Assembly: GCA_036936605.1 (NCBI GenBank)
Contig: JAUPFV010000005.1
Location: 157,605,195-157,669,194, forward strand
Length of the DNA: 64,000 nucleotides
Direction of reading: 5' to 3'
DNA from: Limnanthes douglasii subsp. nivea
Lineage: Eukaryota > Streptophyta > Magnoliopsida > Brassicales > Limnanthaceae
Shown here: positions 57,791-64,000 of the stretch, in pieces
How the letters are laid out: every line of letters begins with the position of its first letter
Position numbering within the stretch: the stretch's first letter is position 1
Translations under genes and position numbers: made by a program
The notes under the pieces: model-generated
Databases searched by the model: none
Seen by the model: the letters and a program-made list of their open reading frames with translations, nothing else
What the model was told of the DNA's origin: nothing

Positions 57791-58039
57791 TGCGAGAATA
57801 GCAGTTAGAGAGGGTCCCCTCAGATTTGGAAGAAAGGATTGACGATCTGAGGGAAACCCCGAGGTCTTTAACAATGAGTGAAGATATAGAGGAGTTTACT
57901 TTTTTGGAAGGAAAAGTGCTTCAGATTGGAACTTTATTGACTCCTTATCTACGTCAATAACTGTTTGATTTTTTATATTAGATTTGGGATGTCTTTGCTT
58001 GAAAGACGGAAGATGTAACAAGAGTACCTATTGAAATAA

Positions 58040-59727
58040 TGTTTCACAACTTGGCCATAAATCTGAAGGTCAAACCAGTGATTAAAAAAGAAGAGCGTTT
58101 TCCTCAGAAAAAGCGGAAGCAATTGTTGTAAAAGTGGATCGGTTGTCTAAGGTCGGACATATAAGGGAACCACGGTATCCTTTGTGGACGACAAATCCGG
58201 TGGTGGTTAAAAAAAGAATGGGAAATGGAGGATGTGTGTGGATTTTACATATTTAAATAGAGCTTGCCCCAAAGATCCATTTTATGTTCCTCGAATAGAT
58301 CAATTGATTGATTCCACTTCAGGCAATAAAATTTTAACTTTTATGGATGCTTTCGCAGGATATAATCAGATCCAGATGGATCTGAATGACCAAAAGTGCA
58401 CGACTTTTATAACTGATATAGGCCTCCATTGTTATAGAGTGATGCCCTTCGGATTGAAGAATGCTAGAGCCACTTATAGACGATATGGTAGTGAAAGGTT
58501 CAAGAGACGAAGTGCCTCTTGATGTTCTAGAGGAAGCTTTTTTGAATCTTAGAGTGATCGGGTTGAAGTTAAATTCTGAAAAGTGTACATTCGGAGTTCG
58601 ATCGGGGAAGTTTTTGGGTTTTATTATTAGTGAAAAAGGAATAGAAGCCGACCCAGAACAATTAAAAGCTTTGATAACAATGAATTCACCTCGATCAATC
58701 AAAGAAGTGCAGATATTGACATGAATGTTATCAGCACTTAATCAAATTATTTTCACAATTTTCTGATAAATTCTTTCATTTCTTTCAAGTGTTACGAGAA
58801 CCTAATAGGTCCGAATGGACGTCGGAATGCGAAGCAGCGTTCACAAACATTAATTTTTTTTTGTCATCACCAGAAATATTAACAAAGCCTCGAAATGGGG
58901 CGAAATTATTCTTGTACATCGCCGTATCAGATTTTGCACTCAGCGCATTGTTAATTAGTGAAGATTCAGGAATTCTGAAGCCGGTGTATTACGTTAGTAA
59001 AAGTCTAGTGGCAGCTAGAAAAGAGATATATGAAATTGGAAAAGCTGGCTTTAGCATTGGTGATTGCTGTTAGGAATATACGTTCATATTTTCAAGCACA
59101 TACTATAGAAGTCCGAACTTCATTCCCTTTAAAAATGTATTATAACGACCTGATATTTCGGGGAGGATGACCAAATGGTCAGTGGAGTAAGGGAAGACAG
59201 ATATTTTATTTACACCTCGAACAACAATCAAGGCATAAGCACTGGCTGATTGTTTTGTTGAGTTCCATTCAAGTAGATCGGATGAGGAAGAAAACACAAA
59301 AGTTTTACCTATAGATTCGAGGTGGAGTGTTCGAACGGATGGAGGGTCCAGTATTTCAAGGTGCAGTGTTGGGGTTCAATTGATAGCTCCGATAGGGGAA
59401 ACAATGGTCCAATCAATTAAAATTGGTTTTCATGCTTCAAACAATGAAGCTGAGTACGAAGCTGCTTTTGGAGGTTTGAGATTGGCGAAAATTTGTGGGG
59501 CGACTTCGGTACTTCTGGAAACGGGTTCTCAGTTATTGGCAAATCAGGTATCTGGATTTTGCGAAGCAAGGAAGGATCGTTTGATTTTATATATTTGGGA
59601 GCTTTGGAATTTAATGCTTCCGTTTGACAATGTGGTTGTGGAATATATCGGGCGAGGAAGTAACATGGTGGCTGATTCTTTAGCAAATGTTTCTTACAAG
59701 GAAAAATATCATTGCATTTTGTTATAA
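58040..59727 (+). pseudogene. Tat RT and RNase H domains (copy B)
   Basis: Shows the same RT deletion between KNARATYRR and LIDDMVVK as copy A (join near 58470-58485). The RNase H part 58789-59073 is in one frame (LREPNRSEWTSECEAAF ... KPVYYVSKSL). The second RNase H-like domain (59310-59727) reads GFHASNNEAEYEAAFGGLRL, with the same lost Asp (ETGSQL). Confidence 0.85.
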
Positions 59728-59789
59728 AAAAAATCCTTCAATTGTTACTCAATCTGGCTAATGTGAAATTATAGAAGAATTTTTTTCCA

Positions 59790-61036
59790 CTGATGAAAGC
59801 CGACGTGATTGGCGATCAGATATCCTTAATTTTTTGTCCCAAGGATTATTGCCAAATGATTCTCAATTGGCTAAAAAGTTAAGGGTTAAAGCCTTCAGAT
59901 ATATAGTTCTGGATGAAATTTTATATAAAAAGTCATTAAACAGACCATTACTACGATGTCTAGGCAAGCAAGAATCACAAGAAGTATTGTCAGAATTGCA
60001 TGATAGTGAAGGGTCAGCTCATTGTGGGTTTAAAGCTCTATCGTGTATAGTTTTACTTGCAGGGCTTTACTGGCCTACAATCATGAACGATGCTAAGAAC
60101 TTAATCTGAGGTTGTGATACTTGTCAGAGATTTGCTAATGCTATTCACAGACCAGCAGTACCGCTTATGTCTATATATGAGGCGATACCATTTGATAGAT
60201 GGGGAATTGATTTGGTGGGACCTTTGCCGATGGCCTTTGAGGGAAGGCAAATGATAATTGTGGCGGTGGATTATTTTACGAAGTGGGCAGAAGTAGAACC
60301 GCTATCAGGCACAAAGGCAAAGGATGTTATCAAATTTATTGTGAATAATATATGTTGTCGTTTTGGGGTTCCTCGGAGAATCACAATAAATAATAGCCCT
60401 CAATTTAATAATAGGGAAATGGCTGCATTCTGTACTTCTAAAGAGATTCATCAGTGTTTTTCGAAGCCCTTTCATCCTCAAGACAATGGACAAGTGGAAG
60501 TGACAAATAGAACGATTTTAGATGGCTTGAAGAAGAATCTATCGGGGGCAGCATGAAAATGGCCAAATTATTTGCAAGAGGTGTTTTGGGCTTACCGAAT
60601 AACTCCAAGAGAGGCTACAAAATAAACTCCTTTTGCTTTGGCATATGGTATGGATACAGTTAGCCCTATTGAATCTACGATGTCATCTTTTAGAATATGT
60701 CAATATTCTGAAAGATCTAATGAAGAAATTTGAAGGACAAATTTGGATTTGATTGACGAAAAAAGGGTTTGAGGTTATTTGAATGCAATACATTATCATC
60801 TTATGAGAAGTAGATATGATTTGAAGCTGAAAAGAAGAGAATTTAAAGAGGGTGATAAGGTGTTGCGAAAAGTTTTCCTACACACAAAGGAAAAGAGCCT
60901 CGGAAAAATAGCTCCAAATTGGGAAGGACCTTATACAGTTGTTAAAAGAATTAAACCGGGGTCTCACCGTATTTTTGATTTCGAGGGGAGGATGCTACAA
61001 CATCCATGGAATATTCAGCACTTGAAGCTTTATTGA
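59790..61036 (+). pseudogene. Tat integrase (copy B)
   Basis: The core at 60167-60556 gives the same protein sequence as copy A, including Asn for the second catalytic Asp (ITINNSPQF). The shared TGA before GCDTCQRF and the shared stop after LSGAA are present. Copy B reads YLQEVFWAYR where copy A has a stop (TAG at about 15430). The GPF/Y block reads NWEGPYTVVKRIKPGSH. Confidence 0.88.
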
Positions 61037-61645
61037 GAGTATATACATTTTTTATTTTTTATTTTTTGTTTTGAATGACGCACTTTTTCCTACCCTGTTG
61101 GCCGAGGAAGGTTTTAATGAGGCGTCATGTAGATGTACATATTCAACTTTATCAATAAAGCTCATTTTTGGCCAATGATTGCTTTACATTTATTTGGATA
61201 CTATCTTAACAAATCATCAAAGATTGATCACCTTTGAGATTAGTTAAGGGTAGAATATTCCGAAGTGTTTATAACACTTTTCGAAGAGTTAACCATGTTT
61301 TATAACCATTTTACATTTGATATTTTGAATTGAATATTTAAAAAATTCACTGAGAATTTTGATGAGCTAATCAAGCTTAACAACGCATTCATATTTTTTC
61401 AAATAGGACGCAATTTTTTTGAATAATTATGACACTCGTTAATTTTTATTAAGGTATTTGAGGTGGTAAGTTTATACTATTAAGATTTTGCAATTATTTT
61501 GTATTTAGCATCGAATAATATGTAAGAGAACAGTAACATAAAAAGAATAACTCTTTGTCATTCAGATCAAGTTGCTACAATATAAAAAGCAATATTATAA
61601 TTAGACAAAGACAAAAAAAAACTGAAAGGGTAGCTAGCCAATTAG

Positions 61646-64000
61646 TCAGAAGATTCTTCTTCTTCGGATGACTTGTCCTCTAAAGATGATGAGCTGGGAA
61701 CAGGGTCGAAAGCCTCGCTTGGACGTTTTTTTTTTAGAAATATCGTTCCAAAAATTTGTAAGATTGATTTTTGGATAGGCAGCATGAAGTTCTCGAAGAA
61801 GAAGGATGGTTGCATCTTCTTTTCCGACTTGAATAGCTGTTTGCGTATTCTTTGAAAGCTCAGCTTCGACAGTGGTTACAACAGCAGTTTTTTCTAGCTT
61901 CAAAATTCTTCTTCAGTTTCTCTATTTCATCGGTCAGCTCTTTTTTTTTGTCACAAAGAGTGAGAGAATTTCGAAGTGTGGTGGAATTGGATTTTTCGAT
62001 ATTCAATTCAGCAACATGCTCGATTTCGAGTTTCTTTATTTTTTCTTCATGAGATTTTGTGACCAGCTCTGTATCAACCATATGCTTGATTCGAAGATGA
62101 TCCTTTATGCAAAGAGCGCCTTTTATCAGTTCAGATCTTGCCATCTCATAACCATGAAACTGTTCGGCTACAGTGTTATGAAAAGTCTCTCTAAGCTTCT
62201 TTTCAGCTTCATAGGATTCCTTATAGTAAACCATATCTTTGGACAACTGTTTGAGATGGTCTTGAGAGGCAAGAGTTTTTGCAGCAATGCTAAGATAGGA
62301 AAATGATTGAAGAGCGATAACAATTCCAGGATTTGGAGAAGGGTTGCGAAATTCTGATGTGCTAGGCTTTTGAATCATGTCCAGAGATGTGACAGGTTCG
62401 TAAAAATGACGTAACTTCTGGAAGATCTTTGTCTAGAGTAGGCCTCCTAAAATCAAGCATGTGATTTTGGATGACTTGAATAACTGGATCTTCTTCGCCA
62501 GCAAGCGTTTCTGTATTCTCAAAATCGATAAACATATTTGGGTCAAAGTTTTTAGGAGTATGATAAACGGTGGGCGAATTGTCATCAATGAGAATCACAG
62601 GATTGTTGTTGTTGGAGTGATCTTCGGTTGAAGGATTTGGGGGTGTTGTTAGTTTTCAGCAGCATCGTCTTCGTGTTCATCAACCAAATTATACGAAGTG
62701 ATTTTCCTCTGTTTCTTTTTCTTTCCGAAGGAATCAGAAGATATTTTATTTTTATTCGACGAGTTTTCTTGAGCTTTTCCCTCTTTGATTGGTGAAAGAG
62801 GTTGTTCTAAAACTTTACGCTTTCGACGCTTTGGGTTCGAGAGCGTGGAAGGGTTAGCACCATATGTACTAACTACTTTTTTGCCTCTTTTTTCTTTGGT
62901 GATTTTTTCCTTCTTCTTTTTCGGCAGATGGCTATCCGATCTGTTGCGAACTGGAAGAAAGACTTTGCAGTCAGGCTGGGGTAGTCGTTGGCATACGAGC
63001 ATCATATCTAGATCGGAAAATAAATCTTTAAGAGGCAGTCCACCTTATTTGATCGGAAACATGTGGCATTGGAGGAAATTGATAGGCTGAAAGGCAGTAT
63101 GAAATGCGTTATTCCATTCATTTTCAGCCCATTCAGCAAGTTTTTGGAATATGTCTTTTGCAGCTTCTCGACATGTTGAGTAGCTCCTCGAAATTTCTAG
63201 TATAAATCAACATTATAAAATGTTGAAAATAAAAAAATAAAAAATTGTGTTAAAATGTAAAATTTTGAGGAACTTACGATTGTTTCTCCAAACCAGAGTC
63301 AATTTCGAAGGATTGTCTTCAGAAATTGCCTTGCCATTCTCCCAAGCTCCAGATATGAAAACAAATCTTTGTTTCCAGAATTTATCAGCTTCCAGAAGAT
63401 CATTGATGATCCTGAGGTCATCCATCAATGTAATGTAATAGAATGGAAGCTTCAGACCTTTTGAAAATTGAGTCAGCGAAATGAAATCTTTAATGCTGAT
63501 CGATATTTTGGATAGGCGGGATGCCATGATTACCGACATGAGGGTGAACCATTGATTTAGTGTCACTTGGATAGGGCACAAACTGAGGACTTCGAAGTAC
63601 TCTGCGATCATCGGATCAAGTGGAAATCGAAGACACCAGTTGATGATCTCTGGGTGTACCACTAATTCATCATCTTTGTAGTCAAGGGGAATTTCTCCTT
63701 CTTTTGGCAGTCGAAGGGTTATGTTTTCCCCCATTCCCCATTGTTTTTTAAGGGAAGAGGCTTGATTTTCTCCGTAGTTTATATATTGAACCTTCTTCAA
63801 GGCGATAATATACTTGCTTCCGAGGTTTCTTAGATTCCTCCCAATTTGTGCTCTTTCCTCCTCAGAAAAAGATTAGATGTCAGTCTCTTCTTGAGATTCA
63901 GCTTCAGCATCGGTTTTCGTAGCCTCCGATTCAGCGTTGTTGGCTTTAAAAGTTTCTTCTCGAGGGTCTTGATAAGTTGTATTAATTGATCTGTAAGAGG
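61646..64000 (-). pseudogene. Antisense ORF of the Tat element, copy B (5' end off window)
   Basis: Counterpart of 16489-18851. The coiled-coil part is longer in one frame (62378-61860, ending KELTDEIEKLKKNFEARKN) than in copy A. The Transposase_28-like part is at 63800-63290 (WCLRFPLDPMIAEYFEVL). The predicted 81-bp intron (63277-63197) has the same GTAAGT donor and CTAG acceptor, and here contains a stop. The gene body resumes after it. Confidence 0.75.

Larger units (their letters stand above)
43171..64000 (+). repeat. Large direct duplication, copy B
   Basis: Matches 2133-18851 in order and orientation and runs off the window end. It retains 44786-49101 (LINE RNase H domain, 45.3-47.8 kb unknown DNA, 5' exons of the MULE Ulp1-like gene), which copy A has lost. 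Upstream of 43171 the sequence (GGTTAATAACA) is unrelated to the copia LTR that precedes copy A. Confidence 0.95.
54917..64000 (+). mobile_element. Ty3/gypsy Tat-type retrotransposon, copy B (3' end off window)
   Basis: Second copy of 9772-20275, including the same left flank and AAAAT target repeat (54912-54916). It is a duplicate, not a separate insertion. The window ends within the antisense ORF. Confidence 0.92.

Noticed and set aside
54917..64000. Independent second insertion of the Tat retrotransposon
   Set aside because: Left flank, target repeat, neighbouring SINE and internal lesions are the same as in copy A, so it was duplicated with its surroundings.

Overview
The window is repeat-rich, AT-rich nuclear DNA from a flowering plant, probably a eudicot. 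I could not name the species. The evidence is nested plant transposable elements throughout: Ty1/copia, Ty3/gypsy of the Tat type, L1-type LINEs, tRNA-derived SINEs and Mutator-like elements (MULEs) that carry plant-only gene families (Ulp1-like protease, plant mobile domain). I see no intact host gene. Almost every coding stretch is broken by stops, frameshifts or deletions.

Layout. 1-2132: 3' part of a Ty1/copia element with its 3' LTR. 2133-3747: LINE fragment lacking its reverse-transcriptase core. 3748-3874: scrambled deletion junction. 3875-9565: MULE-derived region with a decayed Ulp1-like gene on +, a decayed MULE transposase on -, and many copies of a motif related to CATCTATCAT. 9583-9717: internally deleted SINE. 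9772-20275: full-length Tat-type Ty3/gypsy element with TSD AAAAT, broken gag-pol on + and a long intron-containing antisense ORF on -. 20530-20752: complete SINE. About 20900-26125: decayed LINE cut by a TRIM/LTR fragment. 27799-29633: two more LINE 3' pieces. 29782-34299: 4.5 kb foldback MULE with 9-bp TSDs. 35002-39733: related MULE with a transposase N-terminal relic and a plant-mobile-domain pseudogene. 39734-43170: AT-rich DNA without recognisable genes. 43171-64000: second copy of the 2133-18851 block, in the same orientation.

The large direct duplication is the main organising feature. Copy B (43171 to the window end) keeps 4.3 kb that copy A lost: the LINE RNase H domain, a stretch of unknown DNA, and the 5' exons of the MULE gene. 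The SINE and gypsy insertions, and the main inactivating lesions of the gypsy element, are shared by both copies. They therefore predate the duplication, while each copy has gained private stops and frameshifts since.

The most interesting structures are (1) the long foldback element, whose arm ends match the two ends of the plant-mobile-domain MULE about 700 bp away; (2) the CATCTATCAT-type motif tiled, always in one orientation, through intron and intergenic parts of a MULE that combines a transposase with an Ulp1-like gene; and (3) the conserved antisense gene with a predicted 81-bp intron inside the Tat retrotransposon.
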